From positions 1-23,368 of the forward strand of contig JAJPZD010000280.1 of NCBI GenBank assembly GCA_021204605.1: 23,368 nt of DNA, written 5' to 3'. A program made the position numbers and the translations under genes. Origin of the DNA: Prevotella sp. Lineage in GTDB: Bacteria; Bacteroidota; Bacteroidia; Bacteroidales; Bacteroidaceae. The notes under the pieces were generated by a model that was given only the letters and a program-made list of their open reading frames with translations, was not told the origin of the DNA and made no database searches. Positions 6,379 to 14,529 of this stretch are shown in pieces. Within the stretch, counting starts at the first letter, position 1; each line of letters opens with the position of its first letter.

Positions 6379-9300
6379 TTATTCATTAATTCTACCTGGC
6401 AGAATAATATGTAACTCGACTCCCCCTCTTTCTGTAGTCTCTGCCGTTATTCCACAAGCATGAAGATTGGGCAGTTCGCCAATTTCCCGCACTATCTGAC
6501 GGCAAATCAGAAATGGGATGTTTTCAACACTCGGTATAAAGAGATTCTGGCACTGCTCACCCCCCAACCGCATATTACGACAGTGAACGTTGAAGGCAAT
6601 ATATTTATTGTCCTTACTTGAAACGTTTATGTCGCTCCTTGTGATTCCACACTGTTTTTTTAGAATGTCAAACATATATCTCAACAACACCTTATCACCC
6701 TTCACATATCCGTCAATACCAAAGTGTTCTTTCAACGATAATGACTTACATTCAAATGCTACCGACTCTGTCTGCCCCTGCACCTGCTGACTTAATATGG
6801 AATACAACTCTTTGTAATATATCACTACCTCACTGATAGCATGGATATTATCTTTTTGATTCTCAACTAATTGTTTAATCTTCGATGGGTAATACATCGT
6901 CTCGTGTTTCAACGTACTCAAACAGTTGTCTATCACGTTGTTGCAGACATAATATTTCTCGTCCTCATAACACATTCTACTGAGCACGTCTTCTGCTAAT
7001 TCTATGTTCTGATGTTGTGCATTTCTCATGTCTTTGGAACGTTGCAGGGCGTTTTTTATCTGAATGATGATATTCTTCAACGGTTCTGGGTATTTGCGGG
7101 TGTCAACAGACATTATTGCCTCCAACTTTTGTTCGTCGTCAGCAACCGACAACAGAATCTTGTTGATGTTGTCAACCCTCTCCATGCAGAAACGGAAAAA
7201 CAACACATGCCTGTAATAGTAGAAATAATAGACGATTACGACTACTATGAACAACAAAATCAACAATACTATAGCAATATACTTGTTAGTGCTCGACTTC
7301 TGCATCATCAGGCAATAATCCGACAATCCCTTGTCGGCGGATCTCTCCTTGAACAATTGAGTATATACCTTATTATTATACTTATACAATTCCCACTTGT
7401 GCAAGGCAAGAGCTGCCACGGCACTCTCATTGCGTATATCGAGTATCACGTCATAATCGGTTGGCACATCATTCCTGAACCATTCTAACTCGGCAGGATT
7501 GTCCTTACCGTCTTCGTTTATCACCATAAACTGATCTCTTTCTGAATGTAGTGCTGCATAATACTCATTAAGATATAATATGACGGAATCGGCAAATTCC
7601 AATGTCCTTGAATACTCTCCAGTGACATTGCAATAATATGCTGAATCGGCATACGCACCTGCCATGACAAGATATTCTGAATTTGCCGCTTCATCACAAA
7701 ACGTTATACTGTCAACAACATTCGCAGCATACGACAAAGTAATCATATTGAACAATACGGTAATCAACACCAAAGCTCTCATCACTCCCTTAGGAAGTCG
7801 GAAATAAAACAGACTCCCCTTGCCCTTCTTGCTCTCGGCAAACAGACCACATACGTTGAATATCTTACTGTACTTGCGGTATTTGTCCATTATGCCCTTA
7901 CAGTTCATCAACCCGAAACCATGACCGTTGTAAACCTTGCGCTCAAAGATGCCTGCCATCTCTTCTTCGCTCATTCCTATCCCTGTGTCCTGCACTGAAA
8001 TCTCTACATACTCTTCTTTCTGCTCGGCTCTAAGAGTTACCTTTCCTCCCTCCATGGTGAATTTCCTCGCATTGTCCGCAAGGGTATTCAGCATAAACAG
8101 GGTGAGTATCTTGTCTGCCTTCACCACTGCATCCGTCGGCACTACATCCAATGTTACTCCTTTCAATTGGAACGAGATGGCAGACTTTGCCAACATGTCA
8201 AAGAGTTCTTTCATACTGAAACTCTCAATATGCAGGCTCAATTGTCCTTGCTGCAACTGAATCCAATGGGTCAACACATCATTATATTCGTTTATATAGT
8301 CGGTCAGTTCCACAACATACTTATATCTCTTGTTGCGCTTTTCCTCCGTTTCGTTGCCACACTCAAGACGCCTCACCTCATTGATAATCCTGTCGATAAA
8401 TGGCATCACATTGTTGACAAGGGAAATTTTCGCCTTGTTGTCAAGAAAACGTTTCTTGTCGTTCTCTATATGTAATGACATGATGGAAAGCGACTCATTG
8501 ATAACCTCATGCCTTTCAAATAGTTTGTTGATATTGTCATCATTGGCTCTCTCCCACTGTCGGAGCGGTACAAGCAGATTGTCTATGGTTTTCCCCCTGT
8601 CCTTCCTACGCCGCAAATATCTGAACAGAAAGAACAATATGATTACTGCCAATATCAGGATTATAACGAACGCTATCATGATATTCAACTGCATGGAAAT
8701 TCGTTCCAACCTGCTGGCACGCGCCTCCAGCTGCCTATCCTGTCTCGTCTCCTCCTGAAGGTCCAAATACGCATTCCTGTTTATATCGCTGTTGTTCTTG
8801 TCATCCAAGGCGGAATACACAAGACTTAAATATTCTCTCAAACTTGCCACCAAATCGGGTGCTTGCTCTATTCTCTTATCCAATAATGCATTCTCAAGAC
8901 ATATCAACGATGATGTGTAATCGGCTAACTCAAAATAACATAATGCCAATGTCCTATGTGCTCCCGCTATCTGATATACATCACCGAATTTTGTAAACAA
9001 GTCTAATGATTTTTGTGCCAAATAGCCTGCCAACAGGCTGTCAGGCATATTGTCTTGGTTGATATATCCTATCGCCAATGGATTGTTCTCTATCAAAAAT
9101 TTCCTTTCGCTCTCCACCACAAGGTGCACACTCATCGCCTGCAAGGAGTTCGCCTCCCAATAAACATAACCCACCTGCCTTGCCAATAAATAACATTTCA
9201 TCAGATGCTCAAACTCAATCTGACTGGTCTCTTCCGCACTTCTATCCAAGATCACACCGCCACTTCCCACATAATATAGGTAATTCAGATATTGGGCGGT

Positions 9301-9894
9301 GTCCTGCAATATCTCTCCGTATGGGTCTATTTTGGCAAACGCTTCGGCAGACTGCTTCTCCAATCCAACATAATAATAATATGTAGAATTAACAATGGAA
9401 AATTCTGATTTTGCATATATGAACCTCCGCTGCAAATGTGGGCTTAAAGAAAAAGTATCTTCCTCTATCCTCTTTATTCTCCCTATAGCTCTCTCCCGAT
9501 AATCGTAAAACATCCTGTTTCTTGACTTACGCTGACACAATCGCATATTCTGTATGTCTGACACCAACAATTCTATCTGGTTGTCGGTTGACAAGTAAAC
9601 ACTGTCAAGCAATGTGGCTGCCTCATCATACTCCATCCTCGCAATATGCACAAATGCAAGATTGTTGTATGCCTCTGCCCTGCCCGACTTGTAACCTCCA
9701 CACAACATCAATGCTCTCTTTGCATAGAAAGACGCGGAGTCTAAATCTTTATAATGAAATGTATAGGAAAAATAATTCAACTTGTCCACTTCCCGTTCAA
9801 CGTGTCGTGAAGTGCAAGCTGAAAAAAAGAAAAGGCCCAATATGAACACTATACATATTGAGCCTTTATTGCATTTATCCGCGTGCCTTGGCAA
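6379..9894 (-). CDS. Double-module sensor histidine kinase (DUF5112/DUF5113-like), 1171 residues
   Basis: A membrane sensor paired with the response regulator that follows. Order: lipoprotein-like signal (lipobox FSAC, Cys27); a helical TPR-like periplasmic part (40-395); membrane helix (403-426); DHp-like helices (460-555); an intact HATPase domain with N box LADNARKFT (Asn608), DTGIG (636-640) and GHGFGL (657-662); a second signal-like helix (705-723); another external part; membrane helix (871-893); and a second kinase-like module (955-1165). The first module has no H-box histidine, while the second has KHETMYYPSKI with His997 but no recognisable ATP-binding boxes. I recall this layout from Bacteroidales proteins carrying DUF5112 and DUF5113, unverified. 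The start is TTG, directly after an in-frame TAG at codon -3, and overlaps the aldolase gene by 20 bases; the later GTG at codon 16 would leave too short a signal peptide. Confidence 0.87.
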   Translation of the reverse strand: MPRHADKCNKGSICIVFILGLFFFSACTSRHVEREVDKLNYFSYTFHYKDLDSASFYAKRALMLCGGYKSGRAEAYNNLAFVHIARMEYDEAATLLDSVYLSTDNQIELLVSDIQNMRLCQRKSRNRMFYDYRERAIGRIKRIEEDTFSLSPHLQRRFIYAKSEFSIVNSTYYYYVGLEKQSAEAFAKIDPYGEILQDTAQYLNYLYYVGSGGVILDRSAEETSQIEFEHLMKCYLLARQVGYVYWEANSLQAMSVHLVVESERKFLIENNPLAIGYINQDNMPDSLLAGYLAQKSLDLFTKFGDVYQIAGAHRTLALCYFELADYTSSLICLENALLDKRIEQAPDLVASLREYLSLVYSALDDKNNSDINRNAYLDLQEETRQDRQLEARASRLERISMQLNIMIAFVIILILAVIILFFLFRYLRRRKDRGKTIDNLLVPLRQWERANDDNINKLFERHEVINESLSIMSLHIENDKKRFLDNKAKISLVNNVMPFIDRIINEVRRLECGNETEEKRNKRYKYVVELTDYINEYNDVLTHWIQLQQGQLSLHIESFSMKELFDMLAKSAISFQLKGVTLDVVPTDAVVKADKILTLFMLNTLADNARKFTMEGGKVTLRAEQKEEYVEISVQDTGIGMSEEEMAGIFERKVYNGHGFGLMNCKGIMDKYRKYSKIFNVCGLFAESKKGKGSLFYFRLPKGVMRALVLITVLFNMITLSYAANVVDSITFCDEAANSEYLVMAGAYADSAYYCNVTGEYSRTLEFADSVILYLNEYYAALHSERDQFMVINEDGKDNPAELEWFRNDVPTDYDVILDIRNESAVAALALHKWELYKYNNKVYTQLFKERSADKGLSDYCLMMQKSSTNKYIAIVLLILLFIVVVIVYYFYYYRHVLFFRFCMERVDNINKILLSVADDEQKLEAIMSVDTRKYPEPLKNIIIQIKNALQRSKDMRNAQHQNIELAEDVLSRMCYEDEKYYVCNNVIDNCLSTLKHETMYYPSKIKQLVENQKDNIHAISEVVIYYKELYSILSQQVQGQTESVAFECKSLSLKEHFGIDGYVKGDKVLLRYMFDILKKQCGITRSDINVSSKDNKYIAFNVHCRNMRLGGEQCQNLFIPSVENIPFLICRQIVREIGELPNLHACGITAETTERGGVELHIILPGRINE
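9821..9867 (-). terminator. Intrinsic terminator after the aldolase gene, lying inside the kinase coding region
   Basis: On the minus strand, arms AAAGGCTCAATATG (9867-9854) and CATATTGGGCCTTT (9844-9831) pair over 14 bases with a single U-G wobble, around a 9-base loop, followed at once by TCTTTTTTTC (9830-9821). It starts 8 bases after the aldolase stop codon. The U-run codes for the Phe-rich signal peptide core of the sensor kinase, so it would weaken read-through into that gene. The structure is seen; its efficiency is not known. Confidence 0.75.
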
Positions 9895-10543
9895 CGTAAC
9901 CTAAAGCCTCTTTACACTTGTCTGTTACAGCCTGCCAGTCGCCTGCTGCTACAACATCCTTCGGGAACAGCTTGCTGCCCATACCTACACAGTAAACGCC
10001 TGCCTTGAACCAGGATGTGATGTTCTCCTCATCTGGTGATACGCCACCCGTTACCATCAGCTTCGACCATGGCATCGGCGCCATCAAACCCTTTACCAAT
10101 TTCGGACCTAACACATCGCCAGGGAATACCTTACAAAGGTCACATCCTACTTCCTGTGCAAAACCAATCTCTGATACACTTCCACAACCTGGCGTGTATG
10201 CTACAAGACGACGGTTGCACACCTTGGCAATCTCTGGGTTGAACAATGGACCTACTACGAAGCATGCACCCAACTGGATATATAGAGATGCTGTTGCAGG
10301 GTCAACCACTGAACCGACACCCATCGCAAGCTCAGGGCACTCCTTAGCTGCGTATTTAACTACCTCTGCAAATACCTCATGTGCGAAGTCACCACGGTTT
10401 GTGAACTCAAATGCGCGTACACCACCCTCATAGCATGCCTTCACGACATTTTTTGCAACCTCTGCGTCCTTGTGATAGAAAACAGGAACCATACCGGTTG
10501 AACCAATCTTGTTCAATACCGCAATTTTATCAAATTTTGCCAT
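9875..10543 (-). CDS. eda: KDPG/KHG aldolase (2-dehydro-3-deoxy-6-phosphogluconate aldolase)
   Basis: This class I aldolase splits 2-keto-3-deoxy-6-phosphogluconate into pyruvate and glyceraldehyde 3-phosphate, the last step of hexuronate breakdown and of the Entner-Doudoroff route. The 222-residue protein shows the family's (beta/alpha)8 pattern with FEFTNRG (Glu46, the expected proton-shuttling acid), the GVGSV and ACFVVGP strands, and CKVFPGD with Schiff-base Lys138. MVTGGVSPDEENI near residue 164-176 is the phosphate-binding region. The length is slightly above the classic 205-215 residues. It follows the KDG kinase gene by 27 bases. A terminator hairpin sits directly after its stop, and the sensor kinase gene overlaps its last 20 bases. 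Confidence 0.95.
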   Translation of the reverse strand: MAKFDKIAVLNKIGSTGMVPVFYHKDAEVAKNVVKACYEGGVRAFEFTNRGDFAHEVFAEVVKYAAKECPELAMGVGSVVDPATASLYIQLGACFVVGPLFNPEIAKVCNRRLVAYTPGCGSVSEIGFAQEVGCDLCKVFPGDVLGPKLVKGLMAPMPWSKLMVTGGVSPDEENITSWFKAGVYCVGMGSKLFPKDVVAAGDWQAVTDKCKEALGYVAKARG

Positions 10544-10570
10544 TTCTTGAATTTTTTACTTGTCCGTTGT

Positions 10571-11593
10571 TTATCTCTGTACACGACCACTTGCATCACC
10601 ACCTGCCAATGTCTCTACTTCGTCTGCTGATACAAGGTTGAAATCACCGAAAATAGTGTGCTTCAAGGCTGATGCTGCTACTGCAAATTCAAGAGCTGCG
10701 CCCTGATTTGGCTTTGTCAACAGTCCGTGAATAATACCACCTGCGAAAGAATCACCACCTCCTACGCGGTCAATGATAGGATTGATGTCATAACGCTTTG
10801 ACTCATAAAACTCCTCACCGTTGTAAATCATTGCCTTCCAACCGTTGTGTGTTGCTGAGAATGACTCACGCAATGTGGAAATGACATACTTGAAACCAAA
10901 TTCCTTTGCCATTGCCTTGAAGATTCCCTTGTAACCTTCTGCATCTGTCTTTCCGCTCTGTACGTCTGCATCTGGCTTGAAACCGAGACAAAGCTCTGCA
11001 TCTTCCTCATTGCCGATACATACGTCAACATACTTCATCAAAGGTTTCATAATCGACTGTGCCTTCTCTTTCGTCCACAGCTTCTTGCGGAAGTTAAGGT
11101 CAACACTCACTGTTACACCATGCCTCTTTGCTGCCTCGCATGCTATGCGTGTGAGCTCTGCCGACTTGTCGCTGATGGCTGGTGTAATACCACTCCAGTG
11201 GAACCACTGTGCGCCTTCCATTATTGCATCAAAATCGAAATCTGAAGGATCTGCCTCTGCGATTGAACTGTGTGCACGGTCATAAATCACTTTTGATGGA
11301 CGCATACTTGCTCCTGTCTCAAGGAAATAAATTCCCAAACGGTCGCCACCACGTGCAATGTAGTTGGTGTTGACACCATAACGGCGCAATGCGTTCACTG
11401 CACACTGTCCAATCTCGTGCTTTGGAACTTTCGTTACGAAAATAGCCTCATGACCATAATTTGCAGCACTGATTGCCACATTTGCCTCACCTCCACCGTA
11501 AATCACGTCAAGTACATCACTCTGAACAAACCTCTTCCCATTTGGAGAAGAAAGACGAAGCATAATCTCGCCTAATGTTACAACTTTTGCCAT
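10571..11593 (-). CDS. kdgK: 2-keto-3-deoxygluconate kinase (PfkB family)
   Basis: KdgK phosphorylates 2-keto-3-deoxygluconate with ATP to KDPG, feeding the aldolase encoded 27 bases downstream. The 340-residue protein has the PfkB features: the N-terminal sugar-binding loop YGGGEANVA (32-40), the lid region around residues 86-112, the SVDLNFRKKLW segment (163-173) typical of KDG kinases, and the second signature DRVGGGDSFAGG (275-286) with catalytic base Asp281 and its anion hole. PfkB members differ in sugar choice; the KDG assignment rests on the NFR segment and on the neighbouring aldolase and altronate dehydratase. A well-formed promoter lies 60-91 bases upstream in the region shared with the LacI-type regulator. 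Confidence 0.9.
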   Translation of the reverse strand: MAKVVTLGEIMLRLSSPNGKRFVQSDVLDVIYGGGEANVAISAANYGHEAIFVTKVPKHEIGQCAVNALRRYGVNTNYIARGGDRLGIYFLETGASMRPSKVIYDRAHSSIAEADPSDFDFDAIMEGAQWFHWSGITPAISDKSAELTRIACEAAKRHGVTVSVDLNFRKKLWTKEKAQSIMKPLMKYVDVCIGNEEDAELCLGFKPDADVQSGKTDAEGYKGIFKAMAKEFGFKYVISTLRESFSATHNGWKAMIYNGEEFYESKRYDINPIIDRVGGGDSFAGGIIHGLLTKPNQGAALEFAVAASALKHTIFGDFNLVSADEVETLAGGDASGRVQR

Positions 11594-11652
11594 TTCTTTA
11601 ATTTTTTAAGTTTTTGAATGTTTAATAGAATTAGATTTGTTTTTCTGTTCAC

Positions 11653-11684
11653 AAAGTTAATATTTTAATTCACACGAAACAAAT
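11653..11684 (-). promoter_or_regulatory. Bacteroidota-type promoter of kdgK-eda
   Basis: On the minus strand the elements are TTTG (11684-11681), a 20-base spacer and TAACTTTG (11660-11653), a full match to the sigma-ABfr consensus. The resulting leader would be about 50 bases. The LacI-family regulator encoded divergently is the obvious candidate to control it. Confidence 0.75.
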
Positions 11685-11700
11685 AAAACAATAAAAATTT

Positions 11701-11737
11701 TGTGTTTTTCTTAAAAATAACACTGTGTTTTTACACA
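11701..11737. promoter_or_regulatory. Candidate operator: direct and inverted repeats between kdgK and the LacI-type gene
   Basis: TGTGTTTTT occurs at 11701-11709 and again at 11724-11732, 23 bases apart or about two helical turns. The second copy is part of an inverted repeat, TGTGT-TTTT-ACACA (11724-11737), and of ACAC-T-GTGT (11720-11728). The site lies between the two divergent promoters and just upstream of the regulator's -7 element. A role as the regulator's binding site is inferred from symmetry and position; there is no central CG as in classic LacI-family operators. Confidence 0.35.
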
Positions 11738-11753
11738 TTTAAGTTTTTATTAC

Positions 11754-11761
11754 TATCTTTG
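11754..11761 (+). promoter_or_regulatory. -7 element of the LacI-family regulator promoter
   Basis: TATCTTTG fits TAnnTTTG. The expected -33 position (about 11731) holds no TTTG but lies within the inverted repeat described next to it, so this promoter may be weak or self-repressed. It rules out the upstream in-frame ATG at 11702 as translation start. Confidence 0.45.
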
Positions 11762-11872
11762 CATGAATACTATATGCCTCTGACTGCAACCTTTCTCCCT
11801 TTGGTCGTCTCTCTTTATGGCATAATGATAATCTTTCTTGACTTCTTGCTAAGTAAAGCGGACAAAATACTT

Positions 11873-12937
11873 ATGAACGAACGAATCAGAATCAAAGACA
11901 TCGCCGAGAAATCGGGCGTTTCTGTGGGTACGGTTGACCGTATCTTGCACAACCGCCCTAATGTGTCGAAAACAGCAAGAGAGAAAGTTGAGGCCGTTCT
12001 CAAAAGCATCAACTATCAACCTAATATGTATGCCAGTGCCCTCGCCTACAATAAATCTTATACTTTCTTCTGCATCATTCCTCAGTATGAATCAGAGGCT
12101 TACTGGGAAGAAATTGAAGAAGGTATGGTTAAGGCCACAGAGAACAGAAGAGATTTCCATATTAACGCTGAAATACTCAAATATAGACGTTTCGATACCG
12201 ACGCCTACCATAAAATCTGCCAGAAATGCCTCGACTGCAACCCCAATGGCGTCGTTTTAGTGCCCTCTGATTTGGAGGAAACTAAAAATTTCACCGATAA
12301 GCTGCATGAACGGGACATCCCTTTCGTCTTGCTTGACTCGTATATACCTGAAGTACAGCCTCTGTCGTTCTATGGTCAGGATTCTTTCTGTAGCGGTTAT
12401 TTCTCTGCAAAAATCCTAATGCTTATCGCCTCTAATGATAAGGAAATATGCTTGATGAGACAGACTAAGAACGGAAAACTTGCCAGTAAGCAACAGGAAA
12501 ACCGTGAAGTGGGTTTCAAACATTTTATGCAAGACCATTTTCCTGCGATAAAGATTAAAATCCTCGACTTGCCCCTTGACAAGAACAAAAAGGATTACGA
12601 TATCATAATGGATAAATTCTTCAGTCAGAACCCTAACATACACAATTGTGTAACGCTTTGCTCCAAGGCATTCCTCGTGGGCGAATATCTGCTGCGGACA
12701 AACAGACGCAACGTGCAGATCATGGGTTATGATATGATTGGCCGCAACGCCAAGTGCCTCCGACTTGGCTCTATGTCGTTCCTCATCGCACAGCATGCTT
12801 ACATGCAGGGCTTCAATTGCATTGACACACTCTTCCGCGCTATCGTACTGAAAAAAAAGGTGGCTCCTATCAATTATATGCCTATCGAGCTGCTGACAAA
12901 AGAAAACGCCGACTTTTACCGAAGAACACAATTATAA
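11873..12937 (+). CDS. LacI-family transcriptional regulator
   Basis: A 354-residue DNA-binding repressor or activator. Residues 5-50 form the LacI helix-turn-helix: IKDIAEKSGVSVGTVDRILH and NRPNVSKTAREKV with the hinge helix after it, then YQPN. From about residue 60 comes a periplasmic-binding-protein-like effector domain (YTFFCIIPQYESEAYWEE, later VQIMGYDMIG). The ATG at 11873 gives the normal family length; the in-frame ATGs at 11702 and 11774 would add a hydrophobic stretch, and the first lies before the likely promoter. Altronate dehydratase follows by 24 bases and KDG kinase is divergent, so a galacturonate-pathway intermediate is the likely effector (inferred). Confidence 0.92.
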   Translation: MNERIRIKDIAEKSGVSVGTVDRILHNRPNVSKTAREKVEAVLKSINYQPNMYASALAYNKSYTFFCIIPQYESEAYWEEIEEGMVKATENRRDFHINAEILKYRRFDTDAYHKICQKCLDCNPNGVVLVPSDLEETKNFTDKLHERDIPFVLLDSYIPEVQPLSFYGQDSFCSGYFSAKILMLIASNDKEICLMRQTKNGKLASKQQENREVGFKHFMQDHFPAIKIKILDLPLDKNKKDYDIIMDKFFSQNPNIHNCVTLCSKAFLVGEYLLRTNRRNVQIMGYDMIGRNAKCLRLGSMSFLIAQHAYMQGFNCIDTLFRAIVLKKKVAPINYMPIELLTKENADFYRRTQL

Positions 12938-12961
12938 TTTAACTATTAAAACAAATACATT

Positions 12962-14458
12962 ATGCAACAAGTTTCATTTATAAAAATCAATCCCGCCGAC
13001 TCCGTTGTCGTTTGTCTTAGAAACCACTCAAAAGGCGAGACAATAACTGTTGATGGCAATGACATCACTATCTTACAGGACACGCCGGCAGGTCATAAGG
13101 TAATAATCAAAGATACGGCTGCCGGTGAGAACGTAATCAAATATGGCTATCCTATCGGGCATGCTAAAGAGAACTTAAAAGCTGGTCAATGGGTTAACGA
13201 GAACAACCTGAAAACCAACCTTTCCGGTACTCTTTCTTACGAATATAAGCCCGTCAACGAGGAGTTGCAGATTGCCAACGACAACCTTACTTTCAACGGC
13301 TATGTACGCAAAAACGGTGAGGTGGGCATCAGAAACGAGGTTTGGGTTGTCCCTACCGTTGGTTGCGTCAACGGTATCGCTGAGAACCTTGCCAACAGAT
13401 TGGAGAAAGAGACTGGTCTTGAGGGCATCGACGCCATACATGCCTGGCACCACAACTATGGCTGCTCACAGTTGAGCGAGGACCATGAGAATACCAAGAA
13501 AATCCTCCGCGACATCGTGCTTCATCCCAATGCCGGTGCCGTACTCGTTTTGAGCCTCGGCTGCGAGAACAACCAGCCCGACGTGTTCGAGCAACTGCTC
13601 GGCGACTACGACAAGGACCGTATCAAGTTCCTGATTGTACAGAATGTGCAGGGCGATGAGGTTGAGGAAGGCATGAAAATACTTCGTGGACTTTATAATA
13701 TCGCAAAAAACGACAAGCGCACCGTTTGCCCATTAAGCGAACTGCGTGTCGGTCTTAAATGTGGGGGCAGTGATGGCTTCAGCGGCATAACAGGCAACCC
13801 TTTGGTTGGGGAGTTCTCCGACTATCTCGTTGCACAGGGTGGTACGTCCATACTTACTGAGGTACCGGAGATGTTCGGAGCCGAGACTATACTCATGAAC
13901 CGTTGCAAAACGATAGAACTGTTTGACCAGACTGTCAAGATGGTGAACGACTTCAAAGAGTATTTCCTTAGCCATGGGGAGCCAGTCGGAGAAAACCCTT
14001 CACCAGGTAACAAGAAAGGCGGTATCTCCACACTTGAAGACAAAGCTCTCGGTTGCACCCAGAAGTGTGGCAGGGCTCCTGTAAGCGGTGTCCTCAAATA
14101 TGGCGACCGTCTGCAGGTTAAGGGTCTGAACCTGCTCTCCGCACCCGGCAATGACCTCGTGGCCGCCACAGCATTGGCCTCTGCCGGTTGCCAGATTGTG
14201 CTCTTCACCACCGGGCGTGGTACGCCCTTCGGTACTTTCATTCCTACAATGAAAATCTCCACTAACAGCACATTGTATAACAACAAGCCTAACTGGATCG
14301 ACTTCAATGCAGGAGAACTCGTTGACGGTACTGACATGAAGACTCTCGTAGGTAAATTCGTACAGAAAATTATCGCTGTCGCAAACGGCGAGCAGACCTG
14401 CAACGAGAAAAATGGTTACCGTGAGATCTCCATCTTTAAGAATGGCGTAACTCTGTAA
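12962..14458 (+). CDS. uxaA: Altronate dehydratase
   Basis: UxaA dehydrates D-altronate to 2-keto-3-deoxygluconate in the galacturonate pathway, a metal-dependent cytoplasmic reaction. The 498-residue protein has both family domains in one chain: an N-terminal SAF domain (about 10-85, with HSKGE and PAGHKV) and the C-terminal UxaA domain with GYVRKNGEVGIRNEVWVVP, WHHNYGCSQL, LGCENNQPD, LKCGGSDGFSGITGNP and KCGRAPVSGVL. The length matches the family (about 495). It lies 24 bases after the LacI-type gene and is probably co-transcribed with it. Its product is the substrate of the divergently encoded KdgK. Genes for uronate isomerase (UxaC) and tagaturonate reductase (UxaB) are not in the window. 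A strong terminator follows. Confidence 0.96.
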   Translation: MQQVSFIKINPADSVVVCLRNHSKGETITVDGNDITILQDTPAGHKVIIKDTAAGENVIKYGYPIGHAKENLKAGQWVNENNLKTNLSGTLSYEYKPVNEELQIANDNLTFNGYVRKNGEVGIRNEVWVVPTVGCVNGIAENLANRLEKETGLEGIDAIHAWHHNYGCSQLSEDHENTKKILRDIVLHPNAGAVLVLSLGCENNQPDVFEQLLGDYDKDRIKFLIVQNVQGDEVEEGMKILRGLYNIAKNDKRTVCPLSELRVGLKCGGSDGFSGITGNPLVGEFSDYLVAQGGTSILTEVPEMFGAETILMNRCKTIELFDQTVKMVNDFKEYFLSHGEPVGENPSPGNKKGGISTLEDKALGCTQKCGRAPVSGVLKYGDRLQVKGLNLLSAPGNDLVAATALASAGCQIVLFTTGRGTPFGTFIPTMKISTNSTLYNNKPNWIDFNAGELVDGTDMKTLVGKFVQKIIAVANGEQTCNEKNGYREISIFKNGVTL

Positions 14459-14471
14459 TCACATATTTCAA

Positions 14472-14510
14472 TGAGGGTGTGCTGATATTCGCACGCCCTC
14501 ATTCGCTTTA
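14472..14510 (+). terminator. Intrinsic terminator after uxaA
   Basis: Arms TGAGGGTGTGC (14472-14482) and GCACGCCCTCA (14491-14501) pair over 11 bases with one U-G wobble around an 8-base loop, followed by TTCGCTTTA. The stem is GC-rich but the U-run is short and broken. It starts 14 bases after the uxaA stop. Confidence 0.75.
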
Positions 14511-14529
14511 ATTCAGTGTATTCATAATA

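Noticed and set aside
6590..9845. Plus-strand frames opposite the sensor kinase (for example 7012-7488, 8330-8758 and 9522-9845).
   Set aside because: They are antisense shadows of a continuous 1171-codon frame with domain motifs, and lack promoters.
11702..11872. Longer start of the LacI-type regulator at 11702 or 11774.
   Set aside because: The first lies upstream of the -7 element, and the added residues are hydrophobic and unlike the family; 11873 places the helix-turn-helix at the N-terminus.
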